Shown piece after piece: positions 1 to 5,175 of a stretch of DNA of 6,375 nt. Under the pieces are notes generated by a model that searched no databases, was not told where the DNA came from, and saw only the letters and a list, made by a program, of their open reading frames with translations. The position numbers and the translations under genes were made by a program. The stretch comes from JBKQWK01 sp052139595 (GTDB lineage: Bacteria > Actinomycetota > Thermoleophilia > UBA2241). The DNA is taken from assembly GCA_052139595.1 (NCBI GenBank), contig JBKQWK010000301.1, positions 1 to 6,375 on the forward strand. The letters are read 5' to 3'. The stretch's first letter is position 1. Every line of letters starts with the position of its first letter.

Positions 1-34
1 CCCCCCCCCCGCAACTGCGACTCGGATGGTCTTG
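1..34. other. rplL downstream flank with C10 homopolymer at the window edge
   Basis: This short stretch lies after the rplL stop codon. It opens with ten consecutive C residues (G10 on the coding strand of the operon). No hairpin with a U-run is complete inside it, so the rplL terminator, if there is one, lies beyond the edge. The homopolymer could be genuine or a contig-end artefact; the sequence alone cannot decide. Confidence 0.5.
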
Positions 35-424
35 CTACTTGATTTCGGCGCTCGCGCCGGCTTCTTCAAGCTGCTTCTTGGCGTCTTCGGCTTCATCCCT
101 GCTGACGCCCTCTTTGATTGCTTTCGGCGCACCGTCGACAACATCCTTGGCCTCCTTAAGACCAAGTCCGGTGAGCGAACGGACGACCTTGATAACCTGA
201 ATTTTCTTGTCACCGATTGAGGAAAGGATGACGTCAAAAGCCGTCTGCTCCTCTTCGACGGGTGCATCACCGCCGGCCGCCGGCGCAGCCGCCATCGCCA
301 TCGGTGCAGCCGCGCTGACGCCAAACCTCTCTTCGAGCGCGTGAACGAGCTCGGAAAGTTCGAGCACGGTCATGCTCTCGATTGCGGCAATAAGTTCATC
401 TTTGGTCAGGGTCTTATCTGCCAT
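35..424 (-). CDS. rplL: 50S ribosomal protein L7/L12
   Basis: This protein forms the flexible L12 stalk of the large subunit, which recruits and activates translational GTPases (EF-Tu, EF-G, IF2, RF3). The product is 129 aa, normal for the family. The N-terminal dimerisation and L10-binding part (about 1-35) is followed by an Ala/Pro/Met/Gly-rich hinge (about 37-58). The globular C-terminal domain carries the signature GLGLKEAKDVVDGAPKAIKE at about 86-105, the factor-binding helix region. The ATG at 422-424 has a good ribosome binding site, GAGGTGA at 431-437, six bases upstream. The gene lies 60 bp downstream of rplJ and is the last gene of the cluster seen here. It is presumably co-transcribed with rplJ and under the same L10-leader control. 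Nothing in it is unusual, and no alternative identity is plausible. Confidence 0.98.
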   Translation of the reverse strand: MADKTLTKDELIAAIESMTVLELSELVHALEERFGVSAAAPMAMAAAPAAGGDAPVEEEQTAFDVILSSIGDKKIQVIKVVRSLTGLGLKEAKDVVDGAPKAIKEGVSRDEAEDAKKQLEEAGASAEIK

Positions 425-484
425 GTCAATTCACCTCGTGGGTCTGGGGACTCTTCAACAGTTCAAGCGGGCAGGCCGGACAGC

Positions 485-1009
485 TTACGCCGCGGCCTCT
501 TTCTGCTCGACTACCTGACTCAGGACGCGGACAAAACCACTGACTGTCCCCTGAAGCACGGTGACGAGGCCGGTCATGGGCGCTGCCATAGTGCCCACGA
601 CCTGGGCGATGAGCATTTCACGCGATGGCAGCGTCGCTAGCGCCTTGACACTGGCAACGTCGATGATCTGGTTCTGCATGAAGCCGCCACGCACCTCGAA
701 CGCCTTGTGCGTGCGCGCAAAGTCGGTCAGCGCCTTGGCAGCGCCCACCAAATCGTCACCAGTAAAGGTGACGGCTGTCGGACCACTGAATAGTTCGACC
801 ATCGCCCGGCGTCCAGACCGCTCGGCCGCAATCGTGGCCAGAGTGTTCTTCAACACGTGCAGTGTCGCGCCGTGCTCACGCAATTTGGCGCGCAGCTCGC
901 TCAGCTCAGCTACCGTGAGTCCGCGGTAGTCGGCGACGAACACGGTGTCCGAATCGGCCAGACGTTGCGTCATCTCATCTAGAACCGGCTCTTTATCTCT
1001 TCTCAGCAT
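485..1009 (-). CDS. rplJ: 50S ribosomal protein L10
   Basis: L10 is the stalk-base protein that anchors L7/L12 dimers to 23S rRNA. As the L10-L12 complex it is known in many bacteria to bind its own mRNA leader. The product is 174 aa, typical length. The N-terminal RNA-binding domain includes FVADYRGLTVAELSELRAKL (about 24-43) and the conserved LKNTLA motif (about 54-59). The C-terminal region (about 130-174) ends in a helical segment that binds L12, with an EQKEAAA tail. The ATG at 1007-1009 is preceded by GAGG at 1015-1018 with a 5-base spacer. The gene follows a structured leader with an intrinsic terminator (1030-1059). This suggests that expression is set by attenuation or feedback rather than by the upstream rplKA transcript alone. 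Confidence 0.97.
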   Translation of the reverse strand: MLRRDKEPVLDEMTQRLADSDTVFVADYRGLTVAELSELRAKLREHGATLHVLKNTLATIAAERSGRRAMVELFSGPTAVTFTGDDLVGAAKALTDFARTHKAFEVRGGFMQNQIIDVASVKALATLPSREMLIAQVVGTMAAPMTGLVTVLQGTVSGFVRVLSQVVEQKEAAA

Positions 1010-1029
1010 ATCGACCTCGCAGTCGCATC

Positions 1030-1059
1030 AAAAAGCCCACCCCCGGGACGGGAGCGGGC
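1030..1059 (-). terminator. Intrinsic terminator/attenuator in the rplJ leader
   Basis: On the minus strand the 25 bases at 1059-1035 form a nearly perfect stem of about 10 bp (GCCCGCTCCC pairing with GGGGGTGGGC through two G-U pairs) closed by a 5-base loop. Five consecutive T residues follow (1034-1030). The rplJ start lies only about 20 bases further on, so this is best read as an attenuator within the leader rather than the end of the rplKA transcript. Confidence 0.8.
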
Positions 1060-1172
1060 AGAGGTTTACGGTCTCTCTCGCTACTCGCCTCAGGTAGGCG
1101 GACCACCTGGCCCATTCTGCTCCTGGGGAGCACCAACCTTCATCGGCCGCGACGCGTTCTGGCATCGCACAG
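1030..1172 (-). ncRNA. Ribosomal protein L10 leader (cis-regulatory RNA of rplJ-rplL)
   Basis: The 270-bp gap between rplA and rplJ holds a G/C-rich leader. Reading the minus strand, one hairpin (GCTCC, loop CCA, GGAGC; 1119-1131) is followed by a GGTC...GACC-bounded element rich in GAGAGA. Next come ACCTCTG and a strong terminator hairpin just before the rplJ ribosome binding site. This order matches the known L10 leader class, where L10(L12)4 binding decides readthrough. The assignment rests on position, the ACCTCTG-plus-terminator layout and family knowledge; no covariance model was run. The 5' end is set approximately from the -10 box at 1179-1184. Confidence 0.75.
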
Positions 1173-1178
1173 CGCTAA

Positions 1179-1207
1179 AGTATAAGCGAACCCGACGCAC
1201 CACGCCA
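1179..1207 (-). promoter_or_regulatory. Candidate promoter for rplJ-rplL
   Basis: The minus strand has a good -10 box, TATACT, at 1184-1179. The hexamer 17 bases upstream (TGGCGT, 1207-1202) is a poor -35 match. Transcription would start near 1172 and give a leader of about 160 nt, a suitable size for an L10 leader. The -35 position falls inside the inverted repeat at 1197-1224. Confidence 0.5.
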
Positions 1208-1224
1208 GCGCTGATGCGTGGTGC
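1197..1224. repeat. Perfect 9-bp inverted repeat between rplA and the rplJ promoter
   Basis: GCACCACGC (1197-1205) and GCGTGGTGC (1216-1224) are exact reverse complements around a 10-base centre that contains the palindrome CAGCGCTG. It could be an RNA hairpin that ends or protects the rplKA message, or an operator over the -35 region of the rplJ promoter. No T-run follows on either strand, so a classical intrinsic terminator is not supported. Confidence 0.6.
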
Positions 1225-1279
1225 ACGTTGGGCGGCGAACTACGTTGACCGTCGTCCGCTGCCCGATGCTGACGGCGCC

Positions 1280-1987
1280 TCACTCCTCGAACAGGTCACG
1301 CGTACGCGTAGTGTCGAGTTCGATGCTCGGGCCCATTGTCGAAACGAGATGGATACTCTTGATGTAGCGACCCTTGGCAACAGCCGGTTTGGCACGCACG
1401 ATCTCGTCAAGAACAGCACCGTAATTCTCAATCAGCTGTCGCTCGTCAAACGACTTTCTGCCGATGCTCATGTGGACGATGCCGCTGCGGTCGGTGCGGT
1501 ACTCGACTTTACCGGCCTTAGCGTCGGTGACGGCCTTGCCGACATCAAAGGTAACGGTTCCCGACTTTGGGTTTGGCATGAGGCCGCGCGGGCCAAGCAC
1601 ACGCCCAAGCTTACCAACCACACCCATCATGTCGGGCGTTGCGATGGCGATATCAAAGTCGAGCATGCCGTCTTGCACCTTCTGTGCCAGATCGGCCGAG
1701 CCGACGATGCTAGCACCCGCTTCCTGTGCTTCACGTGCTTTATCGCCCTCGGCAAACACAGCCACGCGCACGTCCTTACCAGTGCCGTGCGGCAGCACCG
1801 TGGTACCACGGACGATCTGATCGGCATGGCGCACGTCTACGCCGAGACGGAAGTGAGCTTCGACGGTCTCGTCGAAGTTGGCCGTGTCCAAAGACTTGAG
1901 CAAACGGACGCCGGCCAGCGGATCATAGAGACGATTTGGGTCTACTGCAGCGCGGGCTGCCTTGTACTTGCGGCCACGTGTAGCCAT
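1280..1987 (-). CDS. rplA: 50S ribosomal protein L1
   Basis: L1 forms the mobile L1 stalk at the E site and helps release deacylated tRNA. In several bacteria it also represses its own operon by binding mRNA. The product is 235 aa, the usual bacterial length. Recognisable parts are the N-terminal KYKAARAAVD stretch (about 8-17), the FRLGVDVRHADQ strand (about 46-57) and the strongly conserved GLMPNPKSGTVT motif (about 134-145). The C-terminal part returns to domain I and includes a Thr/Ser-containing RNA-contact segment near STMGPSIELD. The ATG at 1985-1987 has a perfect AGGAGG at 1997-2002, the best ribosome binding site in the window. The rplK-rplA spacer is 83 bp and can fold just above this site, which fits translational control but is not proof of it. 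Confidence 0.98.
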   Translation of the reverse strand: MATRGRKYKAARAAVDPNRLYDPLAGVRLLKSLDTANFDETVEAHFRLGVDVRHADQIVRGTTVLPHGTGKDVRVAVFAEGDKAREAQEAGASIVGSADLAQKVQDGMLDFDIAIATPDMMGVVGKLGRVLGPRGLMPNPKSGTVTFDVGKAVTDAKAGKVEYRTDRSGIVHMSIGRKSFDERQLIENYGAVLDEIVRAKPAVAKGRYIKSIHLVSTMGPSIELDTTRTRDLFEE

Positions 1988-1996
1988 GGCATGTAA

Positions 1997-2035
1997 CCTC
2001 CTGTGGTCCGTACGGCGGCTACGCCGCCTCCCACA
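1997..2035 (-). promoter_or_regulatory. Stem-loop abutting the rplA ribosome binding site (possible L1 target)
   Basis: Reading the minus strand, TGTGG (2035-2031), GGCGGC (2028-2023), GTA loop, GCCGCC (2019-2014) and CCACA (2006-2002) form two stacked helices. They are separated by an asymmetric internal loop of 2 and 7 nt. The last paired base is also the first base of the AGGAGG site of rplA. Two helices around an asymmetric internal loop is the general shape of known L1 mRNA targets. The link to L1 here is inference. Confidence 0.45.
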
Positions 2036-2070
2036 CAGCGAGCGAGCACGAGCCCGCTCCGATTGACTGC

Positions 2071-2496
2071 TTATCGGGCGATGTCGATACCCATGCTACG
2101 TGCCGTACCTTCGATGATGCGCACGGCAGCGTCAACATCATTGGCATTGAGATCGGGCATCTTGAGCGTGGCGATCTCGCGCACTTTTTCTTTACTGATG
2201 CTGGCCACTTTCTTGCGATTGGGCTCACCGGAGCCCTTATCGATGCCAGTGGCTTCACGCAGGAGAACGGCTGCCGGCGGCGTCTTGGTGACGAAGGTGA
2301 AACTGCGGTCTTCAAACACCGTGATTTCGACCGGGGTGATCGTGCCAGACTGACCCTGAGTCTGAGCATTGAAGGCTTTACAGAACTCCATAATGTTGAC
2401 GCCATGCTGGCCGAGGGCCGGACCGACTGGCGGCGCAGGGTTGGCAGCACCGGCCGGGATCTGCAACTTGACTATGGTCATGACCTTTTTGGCCAC
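2071..2496 (-). CDS. rplK: 50S ribosomal protein L11
   Basis: L11 sits at the base of the L7/L12 stalk and binds the GTPase-associated region of 23S rRNA, the thiostrepton site. The product is 141 aa, standard length. The N-terminal domain has the conserved IPAGAANPAPPVGPALGQHG segment (about 13-32), including the Pro residues linked to thiostrepton action. The C-terminal rRNA-binding domain ends NANDVDAAVRIIEGTARSMG (about 118-137). A GTG start at 2494-2496 is chosen because the resulting MAKKVMTIVKLQI is the normal N-terminus. GAGG at 2503-2506 lies six bases upstream. The gap to nusG is 24 bp, so translation within one message is likely. Confidence 0.98.
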   Translation of the reverse strand: MAKKVMTIVKLQIPAGAANPAPPVGPALGQHGVNIMEFCKAFNAQTQGQSGTITPVEITVFEDRSFTFVTKTPPAAVLLREATGIDKGSGEPNRKKVASISKEKVREIATLKMPDLNANDVDAAVRIIEGTARSMGIDIAR

Positions 2497-2520
2497 TGCT
2501 TGCCTCGCTTCGCTCTGTGG

Positions 2521-3045
2521 TTAGCTGGTCTTCTTGACTTGTTCGAATGCGAGCTCGACCGGTGTCTCGCGGCCGAAGATCGACACCATCACCTTAAGTT
2601 TTGCCTGATCGGCGTTGACCTCGCTGACCTCGCCCGAGAAGTCGCTGAGCGGACCACTGGTGACGCGCACCATCTCGCCAACAGAGAATTCAGCCTTGGC
2701 TTTGGGGCGCTCAACGGACGCGGTGTGCATAATACGGTCTACTTCCGCTCGCGAAAGCGGTGAGGGTTTGTTCTGGGCGCCGACAAAACCGGTGACGCCC
2801 GGCGTGTTTTTAACAAGGGACCACGAGTCGTCCGTGAGTTCCATCTGCACAAGCACGTAGCCAGGGAACACACGCCGCTCGTTGGTGACCTTCTGCCCGT
2901 CCTTGGTCTCGATCACTTGCTCGGTAGGGACCACAACCTGAACGATTTTGTCGGACTGGTTCATGGACTGAATGCGGTGCTCGAGATTGGCCCGCACCTT
3001 ATTCTCATGTCCTGAGTAAGTGTTGACGACGTACCAGTGGAACAC
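2521..3045 (-). CDS. nusG: Transcription termination/antitermination factor NusG
   Basis: NusG binds the RNA polymerase clamp and, through its KOW domain, links polymerase to ribosomal S10 or to Rho. The product is 174 aa. The NGN domain (about 1-115) contains WYVVNTYSGHENKVRANL (4-21) and the FPGYVLVQMEL segment (about 63-73). The C-terminal KOW domain (about 122-174) contains VGEMVRVTSGPLSDFSGEV and ends FEQVKKTS. There is no long acidic or Ala/Glu-rich N-terminal extension of the kind seen in many Actinobacteria, which supports a deep-branching lineage. The GTG start at 3043-3045 has AGGAG at 3054-3058, an 8-base spacer, and this site overlaps the secE stop codon. Reinitiation from secE is therefore plausible. 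Confidence 0.97.
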   Translation of the reverse strand: MFHWYVVNTYSGHENKVRANLEHRIQSMNQSDKIVQVVVPTEQVIETKDGQKVTNERRVFPGYVLVQMELTDDSWSLVKNTPGVTGFVGAQNKPSPLSRAEVDRIMHTASVERPKAKAEFSVGEMVRVTSGPLSDFSGEVSEVNADQAKLKVMVSIFGRETPVELAFEQVKKTS

Positions 3046-3056
3046 GCCGGAGACTC

Positions 3057-3407
3057 CTAGCTAATCACTTTGACAATTAGGTCAACGAATCGCGAAAAGG
3101 CAGTATCGAGGACGAACGTAAACGCCGCTGCCACCGCGACCGCAACCAACACCACAATAGTCGACTGAATCAGGTCTGTGCGCGTTGGCCAATTGACCTT
3201 GCCCATTTCGCTGCGTACATCGCGCAGGAACTTGCCGCGCGGCTTCTTTTCGACTGTTTTTGCTTTACCTTTCGCCGGCACGCGGCTGCGCCCGCTCTTG
3301 GCGACAGCAGCCTGCCGCGCAGCAGCGACTCTACTGCCCGACGGTTTACTACCTTTGGCAGCAGTCTTGCCAACGCTCTTATCTTTACTACTGACGGCCT
3401 TAGCCAC
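3057..3407 (-). CDS. secE: Preprotein translocase subunit SecE
   Basis: SecE clamps the SecY channel in the plasma membrane. Only the C-terminal 60 residues match the compact bacterial SecE core. This has an amphipathic helix with KFLRDVRSEMGKVNWPTR (about 59-76), including the near-universal KVxWPTR motif, followed by one membrane span (about 80-101) and a short tail. Residues 1-55 are a low-complexity Lys/Ala/Ser/Arg-rich extension, so the protein is 116 aa against about 60-65 for minimal forms. I chose the GTG at 3405-3407 because GGAG lies six bases upstream (3414-3417). An in-frame GTG at 3417-3419 would add four residues but has no ribosome binding site and begins only seven bases from the tRNA-Trp end. 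The gene immediately precedes nusG, the standard pairing. Confidence 0.93.
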   Translation of the reverse strand: MAKAVSSKDKSVGKTAAKGSKPSGSRVAAARQAAVAKSGRSRVPAKGKAKTVEKKPRGKFLRDVRSEMGKVNWPTRTDLIQSTIVVLVAVAVAAAFTFVLDTAFSRFVDLIVKVIS

Positions 3408-3426
3408 TCTACGCTCCACTAGATCT

Positions 3427-3502
3427 TGGCAGGGCTGGAGGGACTCGAACCCCCGACCCCCGGTTTTGGAGACCGGTGCTCTACCAATTGAGCTACAGCC
3501 CT
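3427..3502 (-). tRNA. trnW: tRNA-Trp (anticodon CCA)
   Basis: The minus strand folds into a complete 76-nt cloverleaf. The acceptor AGGGCTG pairs with CAGCCCT, followed by discriminator G and an encoded CCA (3429-3427). The D-arm contains AGCTCAATTGGTAGAGC. The anticodon stem is CCGGT/ACCGG with loop CTCCAAA, giving anticodon CCA at 3469-3467. The T-arm is GGGGGTTCGAGTCCCTC-like with the TTCGA loop core. It lies 47 bases after rpmG and 19 bases before the chosen secE start, so it is very probably cut out of the same primary transcript. A tRNA-Trp next to secE-nusG is a known bacterial arrangement. Confidence 0.97.
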
Positions 3503-3549
3503 AAAGAGACAGTGATACGCGCGAATCACATCGCGCATCCGGCGACAGT

Positions 3550-3699
3550 CTAACGCGTTTCTTTATGAACTGTATGCGTACCGCACCACCGACAATACTT
3601 CTTGATCTCGATGCGGTCCGGATCGTTCTTCTTGTTCTTATTGGTGTGATAGTTGCGACGCTTGCACTCTTGGCAAGCGAGAGTAACGAGCTGACGCAC
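3550..3699 (-). CDS. rpmG: 50S ribosomal protein L33
   Basis: This is a small 49-aa large-subunit protein. From the GTG at 3697-3699 it reads (M)RQLVTLACQECKRRNYHTN and continues through KNKKNDPDRIEIKKYC to HTVHKETR. The four cysteines in two CxxC pairs (C9/C12 and C36/C39) identify the zinc-ribbon form of L33 rather than the cysteine-free, zinc-independent paralogue. An AAAGGG-type ribosome binding site lies about 7 bases upstream. It is the first gene after the promoter at 3727-3755 and precedes tRNA-Trp and secE. It is easily missed because it is short and starts with GTG; a longer open frame over the same region has no protein-like character. Confidence 0.95.
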   Translation of the reverse strand: MRQLVTLACQECKRRNYHTNKNKKNDPDRIEIKKYCRWCGTHTVHKETR

Positions 3700-3726
3700 G
3701 GTTCACCCTTTCGACGGAAGCACGTT

Positions 3727-3755
3727 AGGATACCAAGCAACACTGAGGGGGTCAA
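3727..3755 (-). promoter_or_regulatory. Proximal promoter of the rpmG-trnW-secE-nusG-rplKA operon
   Basis: On the minus strand TTGACC (3755-3750) and TATCCT (3732-3727) are separated by exactly 17 bases. Each matches the housekeeping sigma consensus at five of six positions. The predicted transcription start near 3720 leaves about 20 nt before the rpmG GTG, enough for its ribosome binding site. This is the best-formed promoter in the window. Confidence 0.75.
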
Positions 3756-3809
3756 CGCGAGTCGCTTCAACTCCCCGTTGCCCACTCATCGGCCTGCACT
3801 CGGCATGGC

Positions 3810-3839
3810 AGTATACCAGACCTTGGGGAGCCGCGGCAA
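3810..3839 (-). promoter_or_regulatory. Distal candidate promoter upstream of rpmG
   Basis: On the minus strand there is an extended -10 element, TGGTATACT (TATACT at 3815-3810). An 18-base spacer separates it from TTGCCG (3839-3834), a four-of-six -35 match. It lies about 85 bases upstream of the proximal promoter and points the same way, so the operon may have tandem promoters. The -35 overlaps one arm of the inverted repeat at 3830-3852. Confidence 0.5.
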
Positions 3840-3852
3840 AACCAGCCGCGGC
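3830..3852. repeat. GCCGCGGC inverted repeat at the distal rpmG promoter
   Basis: The 8-base palindrome GCCGCGGC occurs at 3830-3837 and again at 3845-3852, separated by seven bases. It can form an 8-bp hairpin with a T-rich loop on the minus strand. It lies 36 bases beyond the stop of the small minus-strand gene and across the -35 of the distal promoter. It may be a rho-independent-like barrier lacking a U-tract, or a binding site. Confidence 0.55.
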
Positions 3853-3887
3853 ACTGGAACGCAACGATCGACACGTCACTCACTGTG

Positions 3888-4199
3888 TCAGGCTGTATCC
3901 TCTTCGTCGTGCCGACGGCGCAGCTCGCCCAACTCCACGCGCGTAAGCCGCCGCACAATCGCTCGGCCACGCCAAGTCGGCGGCAGAAGCGATTCAAGCG
4001 CGTCACCACGGCCACTCGCCTGGACGAGAGCCCAGGCACTGTGCTCGCCTACCGAACAGCCCCACCAGAAGAGCTCCTGGTGATATGGACCGCGGCCGAG
4101 AATCTCGTCCATGGCCGACAGACACTCGCCCGGCGCGTGCGGCACCTCGATGAGATAGCGCACGTTGTCACGCCTTGCGTCTTTGGGCCGGAACGTCAT
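3888..4199 (-). CDS. Small conserved-looking protein of unknown function, ferredoxin-like fold suspected
   Basis: This 103-aa soluble protein begins MTFRPKDARRDNVRYLIEVP. I do not recognise a named function. After a short basic start come a beta strand (RYLIEVPH, about 14-21), a helix (CLSAMDEILGRG, about 25-36), a Trp/Cys segment (LFWWGCSVGEHSAWALVQA, about 42-60) and a second helix with ALESLLPPTWRGRA. A final strand (IVRRLTRV) and a charged tail follow. This strand-helix-strand-strand-helix-strand pattern resembles small dimeric alpha/beta (ferredoxin-like) proteins, an inference only. The ATG at 4197-4199 is chosen because GAAGGG lies about 7 bases upstream; an open frame continues to 4322 but that part reads as non-coding. 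It is divergent from the CPBP protease across 122 bp. Confidence 0.7.
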   Translation of the reverse strand: MTFRPKDARRDNVRYLIEVPHAPGECLSAMDEILGRGPYHQELFWWGCSVGEHSAWALVQASGRGDALESLLPPTWRGRAIVRRLTRVELGELRRRHDEEDTA

Positions 4200-4239
4200 C
4201 ACCTTTCCCTTCGACAATCTGGCGTTTTCCCCGCCGGGT

Positions 4240-4259
4240 GCCGGCCAAACACGGCCGGC
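4240..4259. repeat. 7-bp inverted repeat in the divergent intergenic region
   Basis: GCCGGCC (4240-4246) and GGCCGGC (4253-4259) are exact reverse complements around AAACAC. They lie between the divergent starts at 4199 and 4322. A shared operator is possible. I could not identify convincing -10/-35 pairs for either gene in this region, so the role is open. Confidence 0.4.
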
Positions 4260-4321
4260 CGCTTCAGCCTGCCGCGCAGAAACCGCAAAGGCAGGTTGCG
4301 GACAGAGCCACAAAGAACACA

Positions 4322-5119
4322 ATGGAGACGATGAGCGAAAATCGCGTTCAGAAAGAAAGCGACACGACGCCGCACAGCGACGGGATCGTCGGCATGGCGA
4401 CCAACGTCGACAGGAATCACAGCAGACGCAATGGTCAAGCCGGTCGCGTACCTTGGGGCTGGCGCGAGGTTCTCTTTGCCCTGCTGATCGCCGTCGCTCC
4501 TGTGCTCGCCCTGACGCTACTCAGCCTGGGGGCCGGCTCGAGTACCAGCGCCAGCAGCAATGCCACGACTGGCGTCGCCGTGGCGACTGTGGTGAGCGCG
4601 CTGGTGGTCGACTTGTGGTATGTGGGCTGGGCGTGGCGCTTTTCACTGCATAAGTTCCGCCTGCAGCTGACGTCCTGGGGATTTCGCCCGCCAGTGTGGG
4701 CCATGGTCTGGCTGATCCCGCTTTCCCTGGTCATCGTTTATGCGGTGACCGCCGTGCACGATCACTTCATTCACGTGCCACAACAGTCAGTCGTCAGCGC
4801 CTTTCCGCACACCACAATCGGCGCCGTCCTCTTCGTCGCGCTGGCTTGCATCATTGCCCCCATCCTGGAGGAGACGTTTTACCGCGGCTTCGTCTTCCAG
4901 GGTTTGGCAAACTCGTTTGGACCGGTGTGGGGCGCTGTCGTCTCCGCTGCGATCTTCAGCGCCAGCCATCAGCAGGCCACGGTATTCATTCCGCTCTTTA
5001 CCCTTGGGCTTCTGCTTTGCTGGGTCTTTTACCGCACCGGCTCCCTGTGGACCAACATTGCTCTGCATGCGACCTTCAACACGATCGCGATACTCGTATG
5101 GGCCCTGGGTCACGGTTAA
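4322..5119 (+). CDS. CPBP family (CAAX/Rce1-like) intramembrane metalloprotease
   Basis: This is a predicted multi-span membrane protein of 265 aa in the CPBP (Abi/Rce1) family of glutamate-dependent intramembrane proteases. All three family motifs are present. EETFYR (E183, E184, R188) has the catalytic glutamate pair; FSASH (F212 to H216) is the second motif; HATFN (H249 to N253) is the third. Residues 1-47 are hydrophilic and probably cytoplasmic. Hydrophobic segments lie at about 49-70, 84-108, 125-147, 166-182, 195-214, 219-236 and 247-263. Bacterial members act in bacteriocin immunity, peptide maturation or regulated proteolysis, and the substrate cannot be read from sequence. The start is uncertain: ATG at 4322 lacks a good ribosome binding site, while ATG at 4331 has GGAG only three bases away. 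It converges with the phosphorylase-like gene. Confidence 0.88.
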   Translation: METMSENRVQKESDTTPHSDGIVGMATNVDRNHSRRNGQAGRVPWGWREVLFALLIAVAPVLALTLLSLGAGSSTSASSNATTGVAVATVVSALVVDLWYVGWAWRFSLHKFRLQLTSWGFRPPVWAMVWLIPLSLVIVYAVTAVHDHFIHVPQQSVVSAFPHTTIGAVLFVALACIIAPILEETFYRGFVFQGLANSFGPVWGAVVSAAIFSASHQQATVFIPLFTLGLLLCWVFYRTGSLWTNIALHATFNTIAILVWALGHG

Positions 5120-5143
5120 GAAACACTCGAAGTCAGCGGAAAA

Positions 5144-5164
5144 CGGCGTCTGCCAGCGGCAGAC
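5144..5164 (-). terminator. Candidate terminator between the convergent protease and phosphorylase-like genes
   Basis: GTCTGCC (5148-5154) and GGCAGAC (5158-5164) form a perfect 7-bp stem with a 3-base loop in the 56-bp convergent gap. On the minus strand it lies 11 bases past the phosphorylase-like stop and is followed, after four bases, by TTTT. It may serve that gene. On the plus strand no T-run follows, so use by the protease gene is less likely. Confidence 0.4.
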
Positions 5165-5175
5165 ACAGAGCTGGC

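Noticed and set aside
1214..1996. A 260-aa open frame on the plus strand opposite rplA
   Set aside because: It lies antisense to the unambiguous L1 gene. The translation has no family resemblance and is a by-product of the GC-rich codon pattern.
3501..3785. A 94-aa minus-strand frame across the rpmG region
   Set aside because: The shifted frame encodes a clear zinc-ribbon L33 (3550-3699). The 94-aa translation has no protein-like pattern and runs into the tRNA.
4175..4321. N-terminal extension of the CPBP protease up to an ATG at 4175
   Set aside because: It would overlap the start of the divergent 103-aa gene. The translation is Pro/Arg-rich with no family similarity, and no ribosome binding site supports it.
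4200..4322. N-terminal extension of the 103-aa protein up to 4322
   Set aside because: The extra 41 residues look non-coding. The internal ATG at 4197-4199 has a GAAGGG ribosome binding site.
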